Assembly (NCBI GenBank): GCA_904066235.2
Contig: CAJFCV020000003.1
Coordinates: 5,022,001 to 5,086,000, forward strand
Length of the DNA stretch: 64,000 nucleotides
Origin: Bursaphelenchus xylophilus
Taxonomy: Eukaryota > Nematoda > Chromadorea > Rhabditida > Aphelenchoididae
Direction of reading: 5' to 3'
Shown here: piece by piece, positions 46,706 to 58,287 of the stretch
Numbering within the stretch: the first letter of the stretch is position 1
How the letters are laid out: each line of letters opens with the position of its first letter
Translations under genes and position numbers: made by a program
The notes under the pieces: generated by a model
Seen by the model: only the letters and a program-made list of their open reading frames with translations
What the model was told of the DNA's origin: nothing
Database searches by the model: none

Positions 46706-49700
46706 CTAGAGACCCATTTTGTTGATTGAGACGTTATTTTCTGAAGTGGATTCAGAGTATTTGGAAGTGGTGGAGGTTTGAGAAGACTGTCTAGATAAGG
46801 GGTACGTTCTTAGAACCTGAACGGGAGGAGAAATCGTAACAATTGAAGAGGAAGGTGCATATAAATTATGGAACCCATCTTCGCGCGGTACAAAGTTGTG
46901 TGAATTTACACGAGGAATGTAGATAGGCTCACTTGGAAAGCATTTTAATACATCTCTTTTGGATCGACGGAAATTAAATATAGAGAGGAAGACGGGAAGA
47001 ATAACTAGACCGTGGAGAACACCTAAAGTAATGACCAACATTATGGTTTTTAGGAATGATCGGAACACATAACTCTCTGTGGATGACATAAACGATACCC
47101 CCAGTACCGTGGACGATGCGCTTTGTAAAATTGGTGGACCGACTGCGTACAAGGCCGATCGGACCTTCTCCTTCACATCTTCTTCAGGGCTCTAAATTTG
47201 GAAGTAATCAATCATACGTACTCTAGTGATTACCTTGGCGTAATGATACGTTAGATGAGCAGCAAAGTCCACACAGAATCCAATACTCATCACAATTGTG
47301 ACCATAGAAATGAAATCCAATCTGACCGAGCAATAAGTCATGAAACCGAGGATGCCCAGATTAATACTTCCGATACTTAATGTCACCCAAAGAGCCGCAA
47401 TTGGTTCAGGGATCAAGAGTAATGAGACCAGTATAACCACAAGTGCAGCAATGGCAATCGATGACAATGTTCCAGGAAGAACGGCGTTATATTGTTCAGC
47501 AAACTAACTAGAGTTAATTTAAGACAGAGTAGATTACCTGAAAGAAGTCCGCATAAACTCCTGTAGGAATTTCACTGGTCTCAGCTAGTCGTCTGAAGAG
47601 ATGCATGGCCTTGGATTGGTTGGCCGAGCCCACAAATCGAAGTTGGACTGGGATTCTGGTGGCTTCAAGATAACCTTTATCAGCTGTGAATCTGACATCC
47701 CTGAAACTAGGGTTAATTTATCATTATTAGTACGTACCTTTTGTATTTGTAAAACTGGGGGAGCTTCAGGAAATTGTTTTTGAGATTATAGATAAACGAG
47801 GTCGAATTTAGATCTAGTCCGTTTTTGTCCATAAATTCGAGGAAGGATCGTAACCTAAAGTGTTATATTATAATACCGTAGTAGTGGCTATAATAACACT
47901 AGTCCTTCCTGTTTTCTCACAGTGCGTGTCGCCGATTTCAGGCCGGCGACTTTCCGGAAGGACCAGTACCGCTATTATAGTTTTAAAATCGCTTACCAAC
48001 AGTCGCTAGCTCCAGAGTACTCAGTAAACTCGTACAATTGGATCTCATCGTATATCATACTCCAGAGCTTTTTATGACCAGTGTTTAGGTGAGACAGATT
48101 ATACATCCAAACATGAAGATAACTTCCGTATTCTAAAGGGGAGTTTACATAATTTTTTATTGCTTGCCTGAAAAATATTTCTCGACATCTTTCAGCGTCT
48201 TTTTTCCATAAGAATTATCAGGAAGAAGGTCATATGGTTCCAATCCCATCTTCAGATGAAGACATCCATAAGTTGCTGTCATCTAAGATAGGGTTAATTC
48301 ATTGCGAGGTAAACTTGCCAAATAGAGAATAAATCCGAAAACGATGACCGTTCTGACGTAAGGATTCATAACGAAATCAGTGTATTTTGTACGGAAAAAG
48401 ATGGCCAAACAAGTGTTAGTCTCTTTTTTGAGGATCTCCTTATTGGACGGAAAATATTTTAGAGGTGGCATATTAGGAGGAAGAGGTTTGGTGGTGATTG
48501 GGACAGTCGGTTGGAACGTCAGACAGTTCCTTCGCTCGCATTCTCTTTTACAGGTATAAACCATGGTGGCAGCGAAGAATGTGAGCTGATAAAAGTAGGT
48601 GAAGACAACAGCTACTACCGCATACAAGCAGAACATCTGAACCGATGGGAATGGGGTAAAGCAACCGACAATAAAAGAGATAAAATCCGTCAGAGAGGTT
48701 ACTGTAATGGAGACAGCCGCATCACCAAAAGCTTCGGATAATCGGTCTTCGAATCGAAGCTTCTCATCTGTAGCTCTCCATGAAGATAAAATTATAAAGA
48801 CATTGTCCACACCAACAGCTAAAAGTAGATGAGTTTGAAAATAAATACAATCAATACGAAATTCGAGAAGCGGAAACTTACAAAAAACAATGAACGGCAT
48901 TGAATAGGCGATACTGGTAATCTTAAATCTCAATAACAACAACAGTCCAACCGCACTTATGATGGCCATAGCTGCGTTGAGAACTCCTCCGATGGCCAAC
49001 CAAGGTCGAGATCTGATCCAACTCTTGACACAACAACACATTACAGTGTACAATGAGACCACCAGAAAACAAGGGATCAGCATGTGGATCAATTGCTCTC
49101 GATCTCTGGCTGATTCTTCGGCCAGGGTTTCGTATGTCCACCATGAAGTCTTAATTAAAGGAGACTGGTAAGTTAACAGATAATTAGCTAATTTGAGCTC
49201 CCATTTCTCAGCAATCGTATCCTCTTCTTTTGTAGCATGCCTTAGGGCATAAGGCAGAAGAATGGCTTTGGCTCCAGAGATTCGTCCTTGTTTATCCAGA
49301 CTGATTCCCCCAAGTAATTGGGAGATCTCGGCCGTATTCATGGCCATGGTTTCCCCGATTTGAGTCAACAGATTCTCATCCAACGCTGACGTTAAGAGTT
49401 TTTGGCCGGGCTTCAACATAAACTTGAAAATCTCAATCATCGGATTACTGACACAAATCTGATCCGCACTGAAGGATGTATAATTTGTATGACATTTTAT
49501 ACCATACCTCTGATTTGATGACAAAAATAAACTCAAGGTTTGCCCGAATTCCGCAGGCATTGGGAATTTGACACACATTGATGAATAACTAAACTTTTTC
49601 TTGTCGGATTCCACAGTCATGCTCTGAATTATGGTCCACAAATGCATCGCTTCACTTAATACTGATGGATTTAGGATATCCTCATCTTCCTCGTTGCCGG

Positions 49701-50033
49701 TGATGATAATATAACCAGTCCGTTTGATGTCATATCTAAACAGTTTGGTGATTTAATGTCCTCTTACCTCCTACTCGCATAAAATGGGTCAGTGTCATTG
49801 ATGTGGAACAGTCTGTCCAGTTGTTTGAATTCGCTTCTTGACATGGCCCCCGTCGGGGTATACAGATCCAATTCATCTTTGACGAACGCCTGAGTGTGAC
49901 GATTCAACCCAACACCCAAGAATAAGGTCAGACAGAAGGGGATGACCAGGAAAGGAAGAGGATTCCTGTTCACGACCAGGATGTATCTGGAGAACAGCCG
50001 GGAGAAGCGTCGTTCCACACAATCAAATCTCAT
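46706..50033 (-). CDS. Patched-related (PTR) sterol-sensing-domain membrane protein
   Basis: Exon 1 is 49768-50033 and exon 2 starts at 49735; the last ends at 46706. An N-terminal membrane segment ('NPLPFLVIPFCLTLFLGVGL') is followed by a large extracellular loop. A sterol-sensing-domain-like block of five membrane spans has the signature 'PFIVFSVGVDNVFIILSSW' and 'VSITVTSLTDFISFIVGCFT'. A second extracellular loop contains 'EYGSYLHVWMYNLSHLN'. A second block of spans has 'VTIVMSIGFCVDFAAHLTYHY', so the RND-type repeated architecture is complete. A Ser-rich cytoplasmic tail ends in NKMGL. Nematodes have many PTR proteins, needed for moulting and cuticle trafficking; the substrate is unknown. 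Two introns appear to start with GC (near 48320 and 48170), which shows when the family reading frame is kept. Confidence 0.88.
47889..47980. repeat. Hairpin repeat in a PTR intron
   Basis: The outer arms run 47889-47910 and 47956-47980. CTATAATA and the block TAGTCCTTCC/GGAAGGACCA pair with one or two mismatches. An inner stem pairs GTCGCCG (47928) with CGGCGAC (47944). Together they give a nested hairpin of about 92 bases. It is located within the intron upstream of the exon that ends near 47864. Confidence 0.6.
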
Positions 50034-50538
50034 CCTCAGGTCTTCATTGCAGTTCGAAGAGCAATGTTTTTTCGAACGAAACGAATCTCAAAAAACGAAA
50101 TAACGTCAGTGGAATTAGGGCTTAAATCGCCGACGATCAGGGATTACTGGACAATCAAAGAAAGGGAGAGTAATCAACGGGAAGCGTGGGACAAGGTCAC
50201 GAATTGGGACGTCACTCAAAAGACCTGCAAGTTCAGTTCCAAGAGGTTCTCGAGCGACGATTCCCTTGTTTGGAGAACATCTCTTCAAACCCCTTCATCC
50301 CTTTGTATCCCCTCAGGGGTCATTCCGAATTCTCTTCGGATCGTTTTCCCCGATTGTCGCCTCCAACCTGCTCTCCAGAGCAGATGCCATGCCCAATTTA
50401 CCTTTCCCTCTTTTGTCAAAAAACCAGATTTATACAGGTATATTTTATATTACAATGACAAGTGATGGGAACAAATGAAATGATGGTCTGGCATTTTAAT
50501 TACGTTAGAAATAAATACTGTAGCAAGAATAGGAAGAC
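50034..50538. other. Intergenic spacer between CUEDC1-like and PTR genes
   Basis: About 505 bases, expected to hold the PTR promoter. Overlapping plus-strand open frames of 70 to 133 codons occur in three frames, which is a sign of low stop density and not of a gene. No RNA gene seen. Confidence 0.4.
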
Positions 50539-52424
50539 TTAATCTTCAGTTGGTCTTAGTTTAAGTGTTTTTTCGGCAAGGAATTTCTTGGCGACGGATG
50601 ACAAAAGTTGTTTGGAGGCTGAAAGGGATGAGTGAGGTGCGGGATAAACTCACCTTCTCCCATATTCTTCAATTTCTGTATCGATCTCTCATCTCCATTG
50701 ACATAATCAACAATTACTGTGTGAGGATACAGATCCTCGGGCTTGGTCGCACTCTGTTTTTTGTTTATTTTGGGAATAAATTTCTTCAGAAGTCTCGAGC
50801 GCGGAGTCTCACACGGGTCTAGAATGGCCCCTTATAAAACTGTCATCGTATTGCGTAACACCTTTTCGGGCACAAATACCCGGATATTTAACTCTTTCCA
50901 AACGAGTCGGGAGGACCTGAAGTGTACCATGCTGATTAACATTATGACGGTAATTCCGCGCAATTCAGCTCCGGCAGACGACAGCAAAAATTTTCATAAA
51001 AAACGCCCTACTTGAAACAGTGTAGATAATGAGATTTACACTGCACCTTTCTTGACAGAAGCTATTTCTGGTGAACTTTCAAACTTTACTCTGCAAAGTT
51101 TTAGTCATCTTTTTTCTTCAAATCAGGCGTGTAGGTCTCATAGAAATAGAAAGCGGCACTGAATGTGGTTTATGTGATCCTTTGTATCATGTTTGTTGTT
51201 TTTAACGCATTTTTAATTAATGCATTCCTCTCGTTTTTCTATAAAACCAGAAAGATATGAATTTTGAGCCTTTTTATCGTATAACACATTGTTCTAACGA
51301 GTGGAGGCAACTTGACCTAAAGTGTGGAAGCTTCATAGAACACCTGAATTTTACGTTCCGAGCGTTTTCAACTAGTAATCAACTTTTGGTCAGGTCAGAT
51401 TTACAATTAGACAACGGAGGACATCTTATACGATAAAAAACATTAAAATCCGAAAATTTCCAATTTTTGAAAAGAGTGAGATATGTATATGTATCAATAC
51501 TTCTACAAGACCCTTAGACCTGATTTTAGGCCAAAAAGATGACTAAAGATTACAAAGTGTCTAAATATTCACAGTAACTAGACTTTTTGTCGCCGAAAGG
51601 TGAGCTTGGACTGAAAAAATAGGTGGAGTGTCACACTATTTTTCCATTGTACTGCCCGATCAAATTTGCAACGACAAAAGAGTAAATGACATTAGTGAAG
51701 TTCGGGCACTTTTATGAATTTTTTCCATATCCGCCGGCCAGAGCCGAGTTGAGCGAACTCCATGTCAAAAGTAAGTCAGCAATGTATATACACTGTACAC
51801 CTGTTCGTTTCAGTCCGCACCTTCCGACTCGTGCGGAAGGGGTCAATATTACTCACCAACCAAGGGTCCATTCGGAATGTAATTTTTTTGATAATCTTCT
51901 TCATTATATGAAACTCGGGAACTGGAAGGTCTCGAGTAATCATAATTACGCTCGTATTCTTCGTTCTCGTATCGATTGTATGAGCCGTGTCTTCGTGCCC
52001 GACGGCCTGAAACAATATTGTAAAAATAATCGAATTAGGCATACGGTGGTGGGTGGCTTGTTGGAAGGCCGATTGCGTCTTGAGATAGCTCAGAAACTCT
52101 TGGTTCTGCAACATGGCTGCATAGGCAAAGTCGTTGTCCGTGCTGAAATTGAATGTAGAATGACCAACCCTGTTCTCATCACAACTCTCGAATTGCCTAC
52201 TTTTCTTTCGAATGCCCCTGTTTCTCGGTTTCTTCCGAGATCTTTAGCAATTCGTCCACTGTATCTGCCACATCTCCATTGTGTTTCCTCAAGATCTGTT
52301 CGATCAGCCGCTTTTCCAATCGTGGAAACATCCTCGCAAAGTTACCCATGGCCTAATGAAACATGTGATTTCATTTACCACTTACCGTATTGAAGTTAAC
52401 CGGCTTCAAGTCGTCAAAATCCAT
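50539..52424 (-). CDS. CUE-domain protein, CUEDC1-like
   Basis: Six exons give 227 residues: 52386-52424, 52201-52352, 52045-52142, 51857-52006, 50654-50818 and 50539-50618. All phases agree. The N-terminal CUE domain reads 'FARMFPRLEKRLIEQILRKH' then 'GDVADTVDELLKI', with the MFP and di-leucine motifs that bind ubiquitin. 'FAYAAMLQNQEFLSYLK' matches the 'IALFLQNEEFMKELQ' block of human CUEDC1, and 'IQKLKNMGEASKQLLSSVAK' matches its 'LKHMGKSTRRKLFELAR' block. The molecular role of CUEDC1 is poorly known; binding to mono-ubiquitin or to ubiquitinated cargo is inferred. Intron 50819-51856 is unusually long for this gene (1.04 kb); I see no second gene in it. A 235-codon open frame on the opposite strand is a shadow. 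Confidence 0.82.
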
Positions 52425-53246
52425 GCCGTATGATACGAAAAAGCTCAAATTTGACTTTGTAATCTCCTTCCTCAATACTGCCCGCGGGAAAAACGAAAAA
52501 ATAGTCGGTGGCCTCTCTGCGAATGGGCTGCAGCCGGAGGAGCTTTCGCTCTACAGCTTACCCCCTCGGGCTCTTTCAGTTACATTCCTTCAAACACTCT
52601 CAATGCCTCTTTTTTATAAATTTATTTTTTAAAGCCAGAGGTTCTTTCTTTTCAGAGATAAAAAAGTCCGGAAACATGTCATCGTGACATTCCAAAGTCA
52701 TAAAAAAGGTTTTGGCACAAGAATTTGGGCCTAGAACAGGTCTTTTTAAAGGATTTTCAAGAACGATGGCATATGTCCGGCCTAAACAATTACCCAAAGT
52801 ACTAAGAAAAGAGTAACTATCTTTTGGAGAAAACAGAGAAATCACATGAAACAAGATCAATATATTGAGGAGAGTTTTGTACAAACAAAAATCGGGGAAT
52901 TGAGCCTGGAGAAAAACTCTTGGAAAGGGAAATGTTATGTCCGAAAACATCGATCAGCTGCGAAGAGCGGGGACCCCAATAAATCAGAAATACACAATGA
53001 AAACAAATTGGTGAGTCATCTTGCAGTAGATTATGTTTTCGGAACATTACCAAAAACGAGAATTAAACGAGTGGCAGTATAAGACTGAAAATACGGAAAG
53101 CACAGTTAAATTATTCCTGTTACAACTACTCTATACGAAATTAACGGCTACAACAATAAGCTCTATGTACTAATGATCAAAAATGAACCGGAATTTGGCT
53201 ACTCCAAGCAGAAGAGGATGGTGGTAGAACATCGTTAACTGCCAGC
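52425..53246. other. Intergenic spacer
   Basis: About 820 bases between the cysteine-rich gene and the CUEDC1-like gene, both minus. Open frames under 120 codons on both strands have no recognised motifs or paired splice sites. Nothing further is supported. Confidence 0.4.
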
Positions 53247-54685
53247 TCATCTGATCAAGAAGGTCGCCATCACCAGAATCAAGGTCGATGTGATATATGT
53301 CGAGGACCCTGAAGCCAGTTGGTCGCTGTTTGCATTCATCTGATCAACCACTTCACCCTGGACAGGAGACGGAGTTGTCAATTGTCGGAGACAAGTGAAT
53401 TCACAGTTATGTAATTTGTCGGCATGAAGGCCCTGAAAGTTGATATTGGTTAATTTTACAGTACTTTTCGGGTCTTGAAGTTTTTGATAATGTATTCGTT
53501 ACAACTCAAGTACGACGCTTAATGTATTACATTGCTTTCCTTAATGAATAAATCATTACCTTGAACATATTAACCAAGCTCTTGCACATAATCTGCGAGG
53601 CTTCTTCCTGACATAATCCGCTCATCGCATCCATATATTCCTGCAGTTTGTTGTTGACTTCGGTGCAAACTTGATCGTCAGGATGCTCCAAGAACTTCTC
53701 GCTAAGATACGTTCCGGCTGACAAAGTCATTTCTCCAATCTTTTCTGCTGACAAACAACTCCTGTGTTCGTTCAGAAGTTCTTGGCCTTCGGGGGAGCAC
53801 GCATAAGTGAGGAGATAATAACTTTTGAGGAAGCTGCCCGAGTTCTTGCGATGGGTCAACAGATCGCTGACGGTGTTAGAAGCGGCCACAATCTCGTTGT
53901 GATTGCATTCATGAGGGATGGGGCCGTCGTCCTGCAAATTTTCAAATTCAATTTGTCCTCAAAACATGCCAATGGTCCCCGCTTATTTCCGAGTGACCAC
54001 TCTGTTGGCCCTCGGCCAATCTAATCGGGAATTGTGTTTGGAAGAAGAGTTGGACTTAATGATTCGAACGGATCGTTAATTGAGCCCTATTCGAGCGCCG
54101 TTTAAGGCCGCTTTGTAGTCGGTTTGTTTAAAGCCCCGAATTTGCATATCCGAAAGAGATCCGGCTTTGCGGCAAAGCCATTTCCGGTCGAACGGGACCC
54201 TCTTCCCTTCTCCTTATTAATTAATTCATTTAGAAACCAAATCCATCATACGGTCAAAACTGGGGTTGACATCCCCGCGATGAGTAATCCCTTATCTAAA
54301 AGAAACAGACCTGAATGCATCTGTCCAGCTCCTTCAAATGTTTGCATTGATCCTCGTTGATTGTGACCACGTTTTCTTTCAATTCGTAGAGAGTCCAAGT
54401 CCAATCATCCAAAATATTTATGAAGCATTTGACCAGAGTGACGTAGTTACAGTTCTGGAAAAGTTTTTTGAAATAAATCAAACGCAAAATTAAAAAATGT
54501 TCGGAAACAAATAAGAGTTACCCTGGGGACAAATTTGTCAACCCTCCTTTGGGGAATATATATGTGTTTTGAAAGCCGTTCGAAATGCCTAACAAAGTTT
54601 GGAAGACGCAAAAAAAACAGAAACAAACCTGCGAACGGACTCCATGAAGGAAAAGTAACGATATCCAAAAAAGTGGCAACTTCAT
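53247..54685 (-). CDS. Secreted cysteine-rich protein, possibly GPI-anchored
   Basis: Four exons in phase 0: 54629-54685, 54311-54454, 53560-53931 and 53247-53432, giving about 252 residues. The first is a signal peptide (MKLPLFWISLLFLHGVRSQ). The mature part has about 12 cysteines, including 'NCNYVTLVKC', 'QCKHLKELDRC', 'HECNHNE', 'YACSPEG', 'GLCQEEASQIMCKSL' and 'NCEFTCLRQ'. The C-terminus is hydrophobic (TSTLILVMATFLI) after a small-residue stretch (ASGSS), which fits a GPI signal or a single membrane anchor. The cysteine pattern loosely recalls the nematode T20D4.11-like (DUF19) secreted family, but I am not sure. Role unknown. Confidence 0.65.
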
Positions 54686-57600
54686 CCCAGCCGCGATGAT
54701 AAGGCAGTGGAGTGGCGAAGGCTTGGCCTTTCCTGCAATGCTGTAGTTTGTGTTTGTCTTAAAAATAGGAGAATAAGGCTATGCGGACTGGACCGCGCGG
54801 CACTCCGCGAAACACTTGAAAAATGCGCGCTAACAGCGAAGTAGGAGGAGGACGAACCGGCTTCTGCCCTCCGGGTCGCACTCCATAACAAACACCTTGC
54901 CAACAAAATCTTTCCACGGCCGACCCGAAGAAACCCTGCGGCGGCCCAAAAAATCTGGATACGTGAAAGCCGCGGAACGTACGAAAAGAGTCAAGACGCA
55001 AGCCTCGATCGATGCTCACACAGTACTAATGCTAAAGTCAAACTTGAGGAATCCAACCCCGCCCTTGGAATCGCGGCGAAAGAGCAAAACGGAACACAAA
55101 AAAAGACTTGGACAGGACCGACCCCCGGTCTTTTGCCAGTCCCCTTCGTTTAGGACTGACGTGCCGACAGAGTACGAAAGAAGTGAGGGCTTTTCTTAGT
55201 CGATTAGTCCTCGAGATTTATCCTCAGGTGGCTCGGTCTGGACGGCCACAAATCAAAAAGATAAATTAATGAGAGCGTGCCGGCTTTATAATTGGATGAG
55301 AAGACGCGGCCGCCGGATTCTGGAGTGTCATCAGGCTTCGGCAAATCGGATTCCAAAAAAGAGCTCGGAGCGGATGTGGGGCTGGCTGCCGCTTCACGGC
55401 TCCCCAGAAAAAACGCCGCGACCAAACTTGATTACAAACATTATTTGGCCACGATTTGGCCCAAAACGGAAGAGATTTGCACCCAGTTTGGGCTGATAAT
55501 TCCGCGCTTAAAAAAGCCTGGGAACCGGGTCGGGAGTCGGATGCCATTACCAAATCCAAGGACGAATTCCGGGACGGTTTTACGCAAAGAATAATCCGAC
55601 TGTAAATGGTAGGTCGCGTCGCCTTCTCTGTATTACCGCTCAATCATCGGCTAAACCCATCCACGAGAAACATAGCCATATAGAATTTCGCCCCGAGTGC
55701 CGAAAAACCCGTCATTTCTTTCTTCCGTGTGGCAAAATGGAATTCCAAGCTGTATTTTGAAAGAGTTATTATGCTGACAAACGGACTCGGAAACTATCGA
55801 TAAAAGTCGGCCTAAATAAATTATTCACGATACTGATGTGGATATTGTGTAGTAAGGAGATAAGCGAGCCATCAGGGAAAGTAAAGCAAGAAACATTTGA
55901 GGAGAGGGGTTGTTTTCAAGATTACACTTAAACATGAAGCCGATAATTTGGTATTAGGCCGTTGGAGCACAAGTCAAAACAATCCGGGATCGGCGCTGAA
56001 CACTCTTCCAGCCCGAAAACAAGACCGAGCGAGATTAGGGAGTATGCCGGCTGAATAAACAGACTTGCGCGTGTCCGTCCTCGGGCCACAAAGTCGGTCC
56101 AAAAAATCACCAAAAATGGGAAATAGAGGCGGATTGGGTGCGTCAACAAACGTTTCATCTCGCCAAAATATACCGTCAAAATTCATCCAATTTAAGACAT
56201 CTGTTACGCTTTTCACGGCGCCTTCGTACCTTCTATTCTATTGGGTGAGAATATACGGCCAAAGAGAAACAAACTGGGACAAAACATTGAGTGCGCATGC
56301 CGTAAACTGATCGCCTTTGGCCACTTCCTTCGGCCGCACCCCGGCCTCTTCCTCTACTTCTTTTACACTACTATTACGCTTAACCCGCCCTCTTTTGCGT
56401 CCTTTTTTGGACAGGATTTCCAGCGGAAATTCTGCGTTGAAGTGATGAAAAAAGAGAATAAAAAAGCTCTTCAGAAGTCGAGAACAACAAGAAAACGAAG
56501 CCAATCGAAGCCGATTAAGGAGCCTTGGCCACACGTTAATTAGAGACAGAGCCGGAGGGGCCTCTTCTTCTTCAAAGCTCTTCAAACAAAACTCTCGCGC
56601 ACCCGGAGATCAAAACCATCTCATTCACTTGGCAATGAGACGAATGTACTCGGTCCTGAACGTCGGTATTACCCTTCACTTTCCTTCCTGCCCCTCCCCG
56701 CTTGTCCAGGCGCCCCATCCGGACAATAAAAATGCAGATTACGGCAAACAATGGAACGTTCTTACTGTTCCCCCGACATTGGCAGATGGGAAAATAAAGA
56801 GCGAGAACGTAAAAAAAGATTGGTGGGTGCGTTAAAGGCAATAACCCGGATTAATTCGAGGGCGCCGGATATGTCCTATAAGGCAGGGCTCATTTCCAAT
56901 ATTATACTTATAAAATGGGACATTAACGAGACTACTTACACAGCCTAATTAAAAAGGATGAATGCAAGAAAAGAGGCCTCTATGATCCAACCAAGCGCAA
57001 CCTTGCAGAATCATACTGTTATCTGTTTCAATGGGAAAAGTCAAGACTGATTAATATCGAGCCTGACCCTTGGATCACTCAACGAAATTGTCCTCGAATG
57101 AAGAAGAAATGCTGACAGGATATGACAAGTTTTAATATAAAGACATTGTTCTTTTGGCCGGACCTCCTGTCCTCCCGCTCCAAGTTCTCGAAACCCCGCA
57201 ACAAAGAGGACATTGCCATTTGTTCTGACCTCTTAATGACCGGTCCTCCAAATGCCACGAAATGATTTAACAATTCCTTGGGCGAACTCATTAAATGCGC
57301 CGGAATACTTTTCGATTTTACGAGCGAGCGGCTCTCTTGAATCCACCTGTCGGTCGGCCTCGAGCAAAGAAAGTCTATCTGATGAGGTGTGAAATCTCCG
57401 AAATCTTGAGAAAATTTATTTTTATTTTGCGTGAGGGCTTCTTCGGTTTCGGCGAGGATGAATTAAATAAAGATTCGATTACAGAAGAAGAAGACGGATC
57501 GCTGGGGATTAATCATCACGATCCCGATAAAATCATGAGCGATAATCTACAGTAACCCACAACTAGGTGTCATTTAACTTTTCCAAAATGCAAAAAAAAT

Positions 57601-58287
57601 TTAACTCTGCTTCAAGCATGACGAAAATGCCAGTTAAAGGTAAAAAAATAATCCCTCACCCACCGTGAAAACGTATCCATATGCACATAAAAGTAACTTT
57701 AGCCGGGCTATTATAAGAGTTGACGAGCCGGAAAACGGATCGAAAGGGTTTTAAGGGCCGAGAAGTCACAAAGTTTGTGTCATCATGGCAGGCGTCAATT
57801 CCGCCACTCTCTTGCGGTCGGATCCCAAAATTGTGAGCCAGAGGGAGACCGAGAAGAACAGATTGACATCTCCAGCAGCGATTTGAGCGACGGTCGCCGA
57901 GCTTGGGGCTTCCGAATCTCGTCAAGGACTTCCTCAAAAACTGGTCTTAATCCGGCACTCCAGTTTAATTAAACTTATCCTCTCCCGGGCTTCCTACTAA
58001 TTATGGGAGACGTCTGTCGCGCACCTTCTTTGGCCCATCTTCTTAAGGCCGGGTAGCCCCGCTCGACCTTTACCCTCAATTATGACGGTCGAGTGGCCAC
58101 GGAAAAGAAAACAGGCCAAGTCGGGCTTCTTTTTATTGTACAGAGCATAATAATATTCATGACACATCACATTAATTTTTAAGATTACAAATCGCCACCT
58201 TTTCATTGAATTGTCAGGTCTGCTGGGACACAGCTGTTTGAAAGTTTATGAGATCAACGGGAATGGAGCAGAAGAGAGACCGATCAA
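54686..58287. other. 3.6 kb gene-free region
   Basis: This is the longest stretch without a supported gene, between two divergent genes. Open frames of 60 to 125 codons occur in many frames on both strands but give no recognisable protein and no paired splice sites in phase. The sequence is richer in GC than the introns, with recurrent TTGGCC/GGCCAA words (for example 55447, 55456, 56318 and 57151). Regulatory sequence or a missed exon of a flanking gene is possible. Confidence 0.4.

Noticed and set aside
50064..50465. 133-codon plus-strand open frame upstream of PTR
   Set aside because: Three overlapping frames are open at once here, which points to low stop density. No domain is visible.
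51686..52393. 235-codon plus-strand open frame
   Set aside because: It lies antisense to four exons of the CUEDC1-like gene, whose exon phases and homology agree. It has no recognisable domain.
55266..55643. Open frames of 75 to 125 codons on both strands
   Set aside because: Overlapping frames on both strands share the same GC-richer DNA. None has a motif, signal peptide or splice partner.
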